A DNA stretch of 64,000 nt from an uncultured Lachnospiraceae bacterium. GTDB taxonomy: Bacteria > Bacillota > Clostridia > Lachnospirales > Lachnospiraceae. The position numbers and the translations under genes were made by a program. The notes under the pieces were generated by a model, which was not told where the DNA came from, searched no databases, and saw only the letters and a program-made list of their open reading frames with translations. Every line of letters begins with the position of its first letter. Position 1 is the stretch's first letter. This document shows positions 37,901-45,049 of this stretch, in pieces. The stretch spans positions 62,001-126,000 of the forward strand of contig CAJUPJ010000004.1 of assembly GCA_910588655.1 (NCBI GenBank), written 5' to 3'.

Positions 37901-38762
37901 AGTGGATAAACTTGGACGTGTAAGCCATGCAAGGTCTAAAAAAATTACAAAGGCAGCACCAAACAGGGTAACATTATACCAGGCAACCAATATAGAAAGG
38001 TATGTTTATGGTTATGTGCCAGGTGGCAATAACTGCACAGTTGTATTAAAAACTGAAGACAAAACATATAAAGCGGTTGCTGATGAAGAAGGATATTTTA
38101 CAGCTTCTGTAGGAATATTAACTGCTGGTACTGATATAACAGTACATGCTTATAAGCGTTCTGGCGGTACTGCCAAGAAGGGTTATGCCAAGACTTACAC
38201 CGTTGAAGATGCCAATGAGCTTTATACAGAGCTGCGTGATGTACAGATACATATTGACAGGGTAACTAATAAAGATAAACAGATATCCGGCAAATGGACT
38301 GAAACAGACTCAAAAATATATATATGTGCCGGTAACAGGGAATATGTTACAACTACGGATGAAGAAGGCAGGTACAGTGTAGATATTAAAGCACGCCTTA
38401 GCATAGGTTCACCAGTATGTGTGCTTTCAAGAAGCACAAAAGGCGGAATAAAAGGTATGCGCATATTTAATGTAGTGCTTGGACCTCCAATAAAACCTGT
38501 AGTAGTTGGAAGTATAAACACTGGTACAAGATACATAAAAGTATACACAAAAGAAAACTGCGAAGTCACACTCAGGGCTGGTGCACAAAAATATATAAAA
38601 ACTTCTGGTGTATATAACAGCAGTACCAACAGGTATTATTATACATTCAAGATTACTCCTGTAAGAGCAGGTGCAAAAGTATATGCATATGCAAGAAATG
38701 ATGCAGGACGGACAATAAGTAAAACAAAACAAGTCAAAAAAATCAAAAAAAAGAAAAAATAG
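34995..38762 (+). CDS. Secreted 5'-nucleotidase/metallophosphatase with C-terminal Ig-like repeats
   Basis: 1255 residues: signal peptide (about 1-30), calcineurin-type metallophosphatase (about 65-360) with FTTDIHGQV, FDLGDSVMD, LGNHDFDFG (about 155), VLAHSGFG and LAGHDHIDF (about 298), a 5'-nucleotidase C-terminal domain (about 390-660), then four to six Ig-like repeats of about 80-90 residues (RNVDN/KDTKITGKAEPNLTLCV type) to the end. Very basic tail KKIKKKKK and no sorting motif, which suggests charge-based wall binding. It hydrolyses nucleotides or related phosphoesters outside the cell. Start at 34995, four bases after the glycerophosphotransferase stop, implies one operon. It may release phosphate or process CDP-type products, which is inference. 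Confidence 0.88.
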   Translation: MWKKRICILLTVIMVITGIFPAGFNNSIIKVSAEEAQNADAVPDSENTEQPVSGPALSGAASEGNLRLIFTTDIHGQVVNYDYQTGKTLNRGLNKVYSLIQAARNEAGSSNYFTFDLGDSVMDFNSDYIYSQDTESLQPVYNAMTMINYDAITLGNHDFDFGYDYIVSQLEMSGLMEKCVLSNVYSSINGENIFGSGNKIIEKQIKSDAGTDLTVKVGIIGETTPGLSTRTEGYKNKLVAEDILENAQKQADLLKEQGADIIVVLAHSGFGTETPSVKSSDTAYALTKLNNIDVVLAGHDHIDFPVKNKDDLHYTLPGIDKETGLVNGKRLVMVKDSCRGIGVIDLNLKADENNKVYIEDSSYEIRKVTEETEANQDIANTMSVWDAKLREYCQKEVGTIAEGERWDNYNSLFGSNEIIQAVHNAQIGYASNYITNNAPEYKGYPIVSIARYTKYGSDSGADYADLSGTIVEGNADSFANYHRYVYIYKITGKQLKEWMEWGASIYQTTDTSADENWNNILLSDFVKKEHGNSLVQESYLSEWNRFFQFEGIEYKIDPSAPPRYDYDGNLINDTYRIMDVTRNGYLVGDDDTFVLVTDKITPGIQSEANKGVEKQVISKSHVILQDIVQQYLADKALLGNLQIPVSHTWKLVLPDNYKYIIASGINSEQEFLAQEWCEKLYGNLAYTNYYSCRNINHNDAPDTDAPGVVLSSNNTAETNTSVDISVIANDPSGIKEVKYVYGVYDNVADEIWTSASGGAVNATGSAFTADKSGVYSVYVEDGAGNVTIEKIAVTNIYPEILLKPEVNKVDNKDTKITGKAEPNLTLCVSAGNNLYTEKVKVDGSFSIKIPAQKAKKKLYVYVEDNEGRQSSKTTVVVKRVGPNCPTVTSAKNNDVKIAGNTNDTNVKLFAVMGSNVYVSKTLGTSYYTKCKKYDKDLVIKKVNITIKENGAYTIAIPNQYSGTEFKVFSVDKLGRVSHARSKKITKAAPNRVTLYQATNIERYVYGYVPGGNNCTVVLKTEDKTYKAVADEEGYFTASVGILTAGTDITVHAYKRSGGTAKKGYAKTYTVEDANELYTELRDVQIHIDRVTNKDKQISGKWTETDSKIYICAGNREYVTTTDEEGRYSVDIKARLSIGSPVCVLSRSTKGGIKGMRIFNVVLGPPIKPVVVGSINTGTRYIKVYTKENCEVTLRAGAQKYIKTSGVYNSSTNRYYYTFKITPVRAGAKVYAYARNDAGRTISKTKQVKKIKKKKK

Positions 38763-38771
38763 GATTATAAT

Positions 38772-39058
38772 TTACAGTTATTTTTTGCTGGATGACGGAC
38801 GCAGGGTTTGACAATGTTCCACTAAATTATTCCACTACAGGGCATGCTTTGTGCTACGTTACAATGTCATTTAGTTAATGGGAGTGCTGGAATTTAACAA
38901 TGATGGGATGCGCTGGCAAATCCAGAATATGTAATTTTTTAAACATTCTTTCTTAACTAAATGACATTGCAAGGTAGCGGAAGCGTGCCCCTGTACGGAA
39001 TATTCTGGCTCTGGCACAGAAACCGTCCATCATACACAAAAACACCAACACAAGATAA
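38772..39058. repeat. Palindromic repeat with nested element (copy 5)
   Basis: Left end ACAGTTATTTTTTGCTGGATGACGGACG starts 10 bp after the preceding stop codon (core ends at 38803); right end reads GAAACCGTCCATCATACACA...ACAAGATAACC to 39060. ATTCCACTACAGGGCATGC near 38829-38846 pairs with GCGTGCCCCTGTACGGAAT near 38983-39001. The loop is occupied by a second inverted-repeat element at 38862-38969. It fills the gap between convergent genes. Confidence 0.7.
38862..38969. mobile_element. Short MITE-like element nested in copy 5
   Basis: Perfect 17-bp ends CAATGTCATTTAGTTAA (38862-38878) and TTAACTAAATGACATTG (38953-38969). The right inner part (ATGTAATTTTTTAAACATTC) matches the 269-bp element at 14314-14582, and GCTGGCAAATCCA is shared too, so this is an internally deleted relative. 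No clear target-site duplication is visible. Confidence 0.7.
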
Positions 39059-39067
39059 CCGTATAAA

Positions 39068-41653
39068 CTATTGCATATCATCTCTTAGTGCATCTATTAT
39101 ATTTTCTTTTTTTATTTTGCTTGTTGCATACAGCATCGTGATAAAAACAATAAACAACACACTAAATATACTTATTCCAATACCCGCCCAGGGTATTACA
39201 AAGTTTATATCATCAGCCCCGCCTCCTGATATTCCCTTGTATACAAGCCATGAAAAAAGCATTGCAAGCGGAAGACCGAAGCCTAATGCCCTTATTCCAT
39301 AAAATGCACATTCAAAATTCATCATTTTCTGGAAGCCCCGTTCTGATATTCCTATCGACCGCAGCATTGCAAGTTCCCTTCTCCTTAATTTTATATTAGT
39401 TGAAATTGTATTAAATACATTGGCGGCAGCAATTAGTGAAACCATTATAATAAACGTATATGCAAATACATTTGCTATAAATATCATATTTGTGTTATCT
39501 TCCATCATCCTGTTTACATTAAATAAATTATAATTGGCTGTTACACTTTCAGATAAAATTTTCATCTCAATATCTTCCATAGCTTTGGAAGCAGTTTTAG
39601 AACAGAATGTTATACCTTTAGTTCCTTTATTAGCATCTGTAATCCCGAAACCCTCTTTAAGTGAATATGGCGCAAGCACTATAAATATATAGCCTGATGG
39701 TTTATATGCACTTGTATCTTCTATATCTGGAAGTATATCAGGTGGTATAAACTCTTCAAATGTTACGTTTATTTCTTTTCTGCTGCCATTAGCACTATAG
39801 TTTGTACCTGTTGGTATAATATTAAAATCTGCCTGGTTGTTTTTAAACATATTATCAAATTCTTCTGGCATTTTTTCTCTTTGTGTATGGTTTTCCAGCT
39901 TGGCAATTGAAATAAGCTTTGCACTACTTCCTGTATATTCATTTTCTGGCAGCCCAAGTTCTTTTATTATGCCAAGATATGCATTATCATTAATAAACTG
40001 GATATCCATAAAAAGCTCTGCTGTCTTATCCTGTGGTTTTACACCCAGCACTTCTTTTAAACCATCTGTCATACTGTCTGTGCCTGCTGTACAGGTGTAC
40101 TTTGCAACTGCCTGGTACATGCCGTTATATACGCCATCCACTGTTTTTAACTTGTTATAAAGTGCATCCATTTCACTGTCTTCCATATCTTTTGCAGCAA
40201 ACCCTATATCATAAGTAGTAAAAACTACTGCCATTTCTGATGCCTGTTTTAAATATATTACAAAGGAATTAGATGATATAAAGAGAACTATGCTTAATAC
40301 AAGTGAAAAAACTATACTTCTGTAGCGTTTTTTATTTCTTTTAAAATTTTTCAGGGCAAGCATACCTTCCAGCCCGTATATACGTGATGCCAGTTTTGAT
40401 GTTTTTACTTTTCCTGCTTCAATCTTAACCTCATTTGTCTGCCGTATACACTCCATTACAGGTACTGCTGCCGCCTTGCGTGCTGGTATATATGCTGAAA
40501 CAAGTATAGTAATAAGGCTTGTTACTACTGATACAATAATAGCCGGGACTGATATTACCATTTTTAATGGGGTATCATACATAATGCTTTCAAAATTCCT
40601 GGCTACTATATTAATTACAATATTTACCCCACACACCCCTGCAAGTATTCCAGCTGGTATTCCAGCCAGCCCTATACAAAACCCTTCAAATAATACAGAA
40701 TTTTTTAACTGCTTTTCTGTTGCCCCAACTGAAAGCAGAATTCCAAACTGGTGTGTACGTTCATTTAATGATATATTAAATGCATTATATATCATTAAAA
40801 CTGAGCCAGCCATAACAATAAGAATTACAATTATTCCAACAGAATACAGAAGCATATTAAATATATTATTATCAGAAATACCCATAAAACGCAGCATATT
40901 ATCATTAAGTACATAGGAATAGCTGCCAGATATATTCTTTACATAGCTGCGCACTGAATATGGATTTTTAAGCCTTATAAAGAAATTAAAGCTTTCTGCT
41001 TCCTGTGATTTATCTGTTTTGGTTATTATAGTATACCCAGGTGAAAAATCTTCTTCATATTCTGGTCTCTGGCAAATTCCAACAACTGTATAAGTCCTTT
41101 TCTGCTGTGGTATAAATGTTTCATTTCCAGCTTTATAAGCAGTATCCTGCCAAAGATTTCTGTCCCCGCTTGAACGTTTTCCTATATTTAATGTAATATT
41201 GCTACCTATGGGCAGCTTCACACCGCCTTTTGATGCAATACCTCCTGATATTACAACCTCACTGCTGTTTTCTGGCAGCCTGCCAGAAACAAGTGTTACA
41301 GGCAGCATACGGAAAGTTTCATCACTATAACCTGCTATAAAAATATAAGGCTTTTCCTTGGTCTTACTGCCTTCCAGAACTGCATACCCTGTATTTTCCA
41401 GTGTTGCTGTACAAACAGCCTCTTTATCTCCAATGTGCTTTTCTACAAAAGAGTATGGTACATTTATAAAACCTGCATGCCAGTCCCCATACTTTTCTGC
41501 TGCCCCTTCTGCCATATAGCTTAAAAGGGAAACACCAAATGTAGCAACCGCCATAATCATTGCAGATGACAATATAACACCAATAATAGTTACAATAGTC
41601 CTTGTACGGCTTTTCCTAAGACCCTGTAGTGCAATTTTATTAAAAATATTCAT
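39068..41653 (-). CDS. ABC transporter permease, FtsX/MacB type
   Basis: 861 residues: N-terminal membrane segment, a MacB-like periplasmic core (about 45-250), then two FtsX permease blocks (about 265-400 and 700-855) with the second large external region between. Such proteins export or sense peptides, or flip lipids, together with a LolD-type ATPase. Its ATG overlaps the stop of the ATPase gene by four bases. Upstream lie a kinase and response regulator on the same strand, so the locus is a self-contained sensing and defence module of the Bce/Vex type; the ligand is unknown. Confidence 0.9.
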   Translation of the reverse strand: MNIFNKIALQGLRKSRTRTIVTIIGVILSSAMIMAVATFGVSLLSYMAEGAAEKYGDWHAGFINVPYSFVEKHIGDKEAVCTATLENTGYAVLEGSKTKEKPYIFIAGYSDETFRMLPVTLVSGRLPENSSEVVISGGIASKGGVKLPIGSNITLNIGKRSSGDRNLWQDTAYKAGNETFIPQQKRTYTVVGICQRPEYEEDFSPGYTIITKTDKSQEAESFNFFIRLKNPYSVRSYVKNISGSYSYVLNDNMLRFMGISDNNIFNMLLYSVGIIVILIVMAGSVLMIYNAFNISLNERTHQFGILLSVGATEKQLKNSVLFEGFCIGLAGIPAGILAGVCGVNIVINIVARNFESIMYDTPLKMVISVPAIIVSVVTSLITILVSAYIPARKAAAVPVMECIRQTNEVKIEAGKVKTSKLASRIYGLEGMLALKNFKRNKKRYRSIVFSLVLSIVLFISSNSFVIYLKQASEMAVVFTTYDIGFAAKDMEDSEMDALYNKLKTVDGVYNGMYQAVAKYTCTAGTDSMTDGLKEVLGVKPQDKTAELFMDIQFINDNAYLGIIKELGLPENEYTGSSAKLISIAKLENHTQREKMPEEFDNMFKNNQADFNIIPTGTNYSANGSRKEINVTFEEFIPPDILPDIEDTSAYKPSGYIFIVLAPYSLKEGFGITDANKGTKGITFCSKTASKAMEDIEMKILSESVTANYNLFNVNRMMEDNTNMIFIANVFAYTFIIMVSLIAAANVFNTISTNIKLRRRELAMLRSIGISERGFQKMMNFECAFYGIRALGFGLPLAMLFSWLVYKGISGGGADDINFVIPWAGIGISIFSVLFIVFITMLYATSKIKKENIIDALRDDMQ

Positions 41654-42339
41654 ATCTGCACCACCTGCCTTTCATCCCTGGCTATCCTTCCATCTGCAAT
41701 AGTAATAATACGGTCTGCCTGTAATGCTATATTTTCATCATGTGTAACAATAACAAGTGTCTGGCTGTATCTTTCATGGCTCTCTTTAAGAAGCCTTATA
41801 ATCTCCTGCCCGTTCCTGCTGTCAAGGCTGCCCGTTGGTTCATCCGCAAGCATTACTGCTGGTGAATTCATTAATGCACGTCCTATTGCCACACGCTGCT
41901 GCTGCCCTCCAGAAAGCTGGTTTGGAAGGTGGTTTTTCCTGTCCTTTAATCCCAGTAAATCCAGCAAATCATCCAGACGCTCTTTATTTGGCGTGCGTCT
42001 GTCCATTAATACTGGCAATGTTATATTTTCCACAACGTTTAATGTAGGTATAAGATTATGGAACTGGTATATAAGCCCGACCTGCCGCCTGCGGAAAATT
42101 GCAAGCTTTTCATTTCCCTGTCCATATACATCCTGCCCATTTAACAATATCCTGCCGCTTGTTGGCACATCTACACCAGCAATGCTGTGAAGCAGCGTAG
42201 ACTTGCCAGAACCAGAAGAACCAATAATAGCAGTAAATTCCCCTTTGCCAATTGTAACTGATACATGGTCAAGTGCAACAACTTTATTTTCATTGCTGCC
42301 ATAAACTTTGCATAAATTATCAACTTTTAAAAACTCCAT
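41650..42339 (-). CDS. ABC transporter ATP-binding protein, LolD/MacB type
   Basis: 229 residues, Walker A GSSGSGKST (about 37-45), Q-loop, signature [15 protein letters not shown], Walker B VMLADEPTGSLD and switch His in VTHDENIA. It energises the FtsX-type permease encoded directly downstream. AAGGAGG precedes the ATG. A separate leader of about 87 bp with an inverted repeat divides this pair from the kinase gene. Confidence 0.93.
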   Translation of the reverse strand: MEFLKVDNLCKVYGSNENKVVALDHVSVTIGKGEFTAIIGSSGSGKSTLLHSIAGVDVPTSGRILLNGQDVYGQGNEKLAIFRRRQVGLIYQFHNLIPTLNVVENITLPVLMDRRTPNKERLDDLLDLLGLKDRKNHLPNQLSGGQQQRVAIGRALMNSPAVMLADEPTGSLDSRNGQEIIRLLKESHERYSQTLVIVTHDENIALQADRIITIADGRIARDERQVVQI

Positions 42340-42398
42340 TATGTGAGCCTCCTTTTTTATGGTATACCCATATAATAAGTTTTCTGTATTACATTATG

Positions 42399-42425
42399 GT
42401 GACTTTAAAGTGAGAGATTAGTCAC
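42399..42425. promoter_or_regulatory. Inverted repeat in the leader of the FtsX-type ABC genes
   Basis: GTGACT (42399-42404) and AGTCAC (42420-42425), extended imperfectly by ATTA on both outer sides. It lies about 60 bp upstream of the ATPase start and just after the kinase stop, where a response-regulator site for the transporter promoter would be expected. A TATTAT -10-like box follows on the minus strand without a good -35, as in activated promoters. Functional assignment is inference. Confidence 0.35.
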
Positions 42426-42426
42426 A

Positions 42427-43443
42427 TTAATCCCCTTTTAACCTGTCCTCTGCATGTTTTTGAAAACGCAGGATAAATACTGCACCTCCATCTGGATGGT
42501 TTTTTGCAGTAATTGTCCCTCCCTGCCTTGTTATAATTGTTTTGCATAGTGCCATGCCTATTCCATATCCCGCTGTACTGGCATCCCTGCCACGGTAAAA
42601 CCTTTCAAATAAATGTGGCAAATCCTCTTTTTTAAATCCTTCCCCACTGTCATGGAACTTTATTTCAGTAAATAATACATTATCTATAACAGTAATCTCT
42701 ATAACCCCGTTGCCAGAAATATTTTCTATACAATTCTTAATAATATTCTGCAATGCTTCCAAAAGCCATCTGTAATCACACCATACCATAGTACCTTCTG
42801 GTATATCTTCCTGTACCATAATTCCATGCAGTTCCATTTGTATCTGGAATGGCTGCAATGTTTTATTTATAAGTTCCTTAAGGTCTGCTGGTGCACATGT
42901 AAAGGCAACAACCCCAGCATCAAGACGTGATAGTTTAAGCAGTGAGGAAACCAGCCAGTCCATATGGATATACAATTCCCCTGTTTCCCTTAACAAAGCT
43001 TTACGTGTACTGCTGACAGGGTTATTTTTTAAAAGGGACAGTACCAGGTTTGCAGATGTAAGAGGGGTACGTAACTGGTGCGCAATATCTGCCAGTGAAC
43101 TTGCAAGATGCTCTTTTTCCCTTTTAAGCGCTTCATTCTGTTCATTTATACGTAAAACCATCTTTGTTACTTCCGTTTCCAGTATTGAAAGCTCCCCTTC
43201 TTCCTGGCTGCTTATATATAAATAGCCAGGATTGTGCAGCACAGTGCAAATCTGTTCTGAAATATGTGCTATTCTTTTATACCTGGCTTTTGTAAATATA
43301 AAAAACGCCATTCCATACGCAGCAGCAGAAAAAAAGACCAGCAGAAAAACTGCTGGATGTATTACAATACCTGCTATTGCAGAAATAATAGTTATTATAA
43401 TAAAGACTATGCCAAACTGCTTTATTTCCCTGTTACGAAACAT
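42427..43443 (-). CDS. Sensor histidine kinase with short membrane sensor
   Basis: 338 residues: two closely spaced membrane segments (about 10-50) with almost no external loop, then HisKA with His122 (IAHQLRTPLTS) and an HATPase domain (NIIKNCIENIS; DSGEGFKKEDLPHLFERF; GYGIGMALCK). This intramembrane-sensing layout usually means that the partner ABC transporter does the sensing. Start 43443 has GGAGGG upstream; it overlaps the response regulator end by 11 bases, and an in-frame codon 10 residues earlier is less well placed. Confidence 0.92.
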   Translation of the reverse strand: MFRNREIKQFGIVFIIITIISAIAGIVIHPAVFLLVFFSAAAYGMAFFIFTKARYKRIAHISEQICTVLHNPGYLYISSQEEGELSILETEVTKMVLRINEQNEALKREKEHLASSLADIAHQLRTPLTSANLVLSLLKNNPVSSTRKALLRETGELYIHMDWLVSSLLKLSRLDAGVVAFTCAPADLKELINKTLQPFQIQMELHGIMVQEDIPEGTMVWCDYRWLLEALQNIIKNCIENISGNGVIEITVIDNVLFTEIKFHDSGEGFKKEDLPHLFERFYRGRDASTAGYGIGMALCKTIITRQGGTITAKNHPDGGAVFILRFQKHAEDRLKGD

Positions 43444-44116
43444 TACTCCCTCCAAGCCTGTACCCTGTACCACGTACAGTTAATATAATCTGTGGTGATG
43501 CAGGGTCATCCTCAATCTTTTCACGCAGCCTTTTAATGTAAACTGTCAGTGTATTATTATTTACAAACTCTCCTGCCGCATCCCATAATTCATCTAACAG
43601 GCAGTCCCTTGTAATTATACTGCTGGGATTATTAATAAATACAAGCAGCAGGCGGTACTCCAGGGCAGAAAGAAATATCTCTTTGCCATACTTTTTCACA
43701 ATACCGCTTGTTACATCAACATGCAGCCCGCATATTTCAAATGCAGATGGTGAATGTCCTGTTTTACGCAAGGCTGTATTAATCCTTGCAACAAGTTCAC
43801 GTGGACGGAAAGGTTTTGTAATATAATCATCAGCACCAATATTAAGACCTGTCACAACACTAGCCTCATCACCCGAAGCTGTAAGAAATATAACAGGTAT
43901 ATCATATGCCTGTTTAATTTCTGTACATACTGCAAAACCATTTCCATCAGGAAGTGAAATATCCACAAGTGCAAGGTCAGGTTTGCTGCTGCCAAGCATT
44001 GCAAAAGCATCTTTCTGCGAAATTGCATGTATAATAGTAAAACCTTCTATACTAAGCAAAAGAGAAAGATTTTTAGCAATTTCCTTATCATCCTCAACTA
44101 AAAATATACGTTTCAC
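43433..44116 (-). CDS. OmpR-family response regulator
   Basis: 227 residues: receiver domain with phospho-acceptor Asp52 (LALVDISLPDGNG) and acidic pair near residues 9-10, Lys in ITKPFRPREL, then a winged-helix DNA-binding domain (about 130-225; YIKRLREKIEDD, TVRGTGYRL). First gene of the module with kinase, ATPase and permease. A 10-bp-arm inverted repeat lies in its leader at 44137-44180 and may be its own binding site. Confidence 0.94.
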   Translation of the reverse strand: MKRIFLVEDDKEIAKNLSLLLSIEGFTIIHAISQKDAFAMLGSSKPDLALVDISLPDGNGFAVCTEIKQAYDIPVIFLTASGDEASVVTGLNIGADDYITKPFRPRELVARINTALRKTGHSPSAFEICGLHVDVTSGIVKKYGKEIFLSALEYRLLLVFINNPSSIITRDCLLDELWDAAGEFVNNNTLTVYIKRLREKIEDDPASPQIILTVRGTGYRLGGSNVS

Positions 44117-44136
44117 TAATCCACCATCCTTTGCAT

Positions 44137-44180
44137 ACCTGGTATATGCTTGTTAATATAACTCCTGTTTTATACCAGGT
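44137..44180. promoter_or_regulatory. Inverted repeat upstream of the response regulator gene
   Basis: ACCTGGTATA (44137-44146) and TATACCAGGT (44171-44180), 24 bases apart, lie 21-64 bp upstream of the start at 44116. A GGTATACC palindrome occurs in the leader of the regulated ABC genes (about 42361), sharing the GGTATA core. Likely autoregulatory site or promoter-overlapping operator; not proven. Confidence 0.45.
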
Positions 44181-44203
44181 TTATAAGTGCAATTCCTGTT
44201 ATA

Positions 44204-44626
44204 TTATGCTGAGAAAATAATCTTTGTAACTTTCTTCCCTTCCACTTTAAGAGCCGCTGATATAAAAGTTACTTTATCACCCTTTTTATAACCAGCATCA
44301 GCCACCCATTGTTTAAACTGGATTGTCTGTATATTCTCTGCCTCTTCCAGCACTACTTTGCAGTTACTGGCAACTTTTAATGTATACTTGCCCTTTTTCT
44401 CTTCTGTATCATACAGCTTTTTCTGTGAAACAGACTTTCTAATTTTACCCTTTAAAGTAATTTTATTTCCATTATAATACATATCTGCCCCGCCGCCAGC
44501 CTTAACAGAAACCCCATAAAGCCAGTAACTGCTTTTCGCATATGCCTGTGCTGTACCAGCAGTTATTCCTGCCAGAAGGCTAAAAATAACAGCAATAATA
44601 ATTAAATTTTTTTTAGATGTTTTCAT
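44204..44626 (-). CDS. Small exported protein of unknown function
   Basis: 140 residues from the ATG at 44624-44626, which has GGGTGG upstream; a longer frame to 44746 would add 40 residues without a ribosome binding site. Signal peptide MKTSKKNLIIIAVIFSLLAG, probable cleavage near AQAYA. The mature part is small and strand-rich (YNGNKITLKGKIRKSV, KYTLKVASNCKVVLEE), like a small beta-barrel or DUF-type exported domain. No family recognised. It lies upstream of the two-component module on the same strand but may have its own promoter. Confidence 0.7.
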   Translation of the reverse strand: MKTSKKNLIIIAVIFSLLAGITAGTAQAYAKSSYWLYGVSVKAGGGADMYYNGNKITLKGKIRKSVSQKKLYDTEEKKGKYTLKVASNCKVVLEEAENIQTIQFKQWVADAGYKKGDKVTFISAALKVEGKKVTKIIFSA

Positions 44627-44806
44627 AAATCCACCCAAGTCCTTTCTTAATAATCTTTTCATTATTATATTAAAGCCAGGGGCAAAATTCAAGAAAAAAT
44701 AAAATAATTGTAAATATAGTTTACCAATGTGAATTGTAAAAAACATAAACTAATATTACAATAGTTATAAATGTAAAGGGAATATAACTATAATATTATA
44801 AAATAT

Positions 44807-45049
44807 ATGACACCACAAGAAAAACGTGACTATTATAATAAACATGGCATGGTTGTATACAAACAAATATCGTATAAAAAGATATTAAGAGCAAAGGGTG
44901 TTAGCAAAGATAAGGAGAGACATCTGCTTGAACAGATGTCTCTCCTTTGGAGGCTGCCACCCCGTCGAAGGGCTTTTCCGTATAGAAATTTTAACATATC
45001 TTATGCGCTCATTGTTCTTCTTACACTATTTTTAATATTTACTGGTTAA
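44807..45049 (+). CDS. Possible 80-residue protein with C-terminal membrane segment
   Basis: Open frame starting MTPQEKRDYYNKHGMVVYKQ, highly charged, with a hydrophobic end (ISYALIVLLTLFLIFTG). There is no convincing ribosome binding site ahead of the ATG, it overlaps the convergent GH43 stop by 11 bases, and a perfect 13-bp dyad (44914-44945) sits in its middle, which is more like a terminator. I rate it as uncertain; no family is recognised. Confidence 0.3.
   Translation: MTPQEKRDYYNKHGMVVYKQISYKKILRAKGVSKDKERHLLEQMSLLWRLPPRRRAFPYRNFNISYALIVLLTLFLIFTG
44914..44945. terminator. Strong 13-bp hairpin, probable terminator
   Basis: GGAGAGACATCTG (44914-44926) pairs perfectly with CAGATGTCTCTCC (44933-44945) around six bases. 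On the minus strand it lies about 93 bp after the GH43 stop and is followed by TTATCTTTG; on the plus strand by TTTGG. Most likely ends the GH43 transcript. Confidence 0.55.

Noticed and set aside
38961..39302. Protein-coding frame with GSVPLYGIFWLWH sequence, also seen on the minus strand near 13.7-13.9 kb
   Set aside because: The shared translation comes from the same noncoding palindromic repeat; no ribosome binding site and it overlaps the convergent permease gene.
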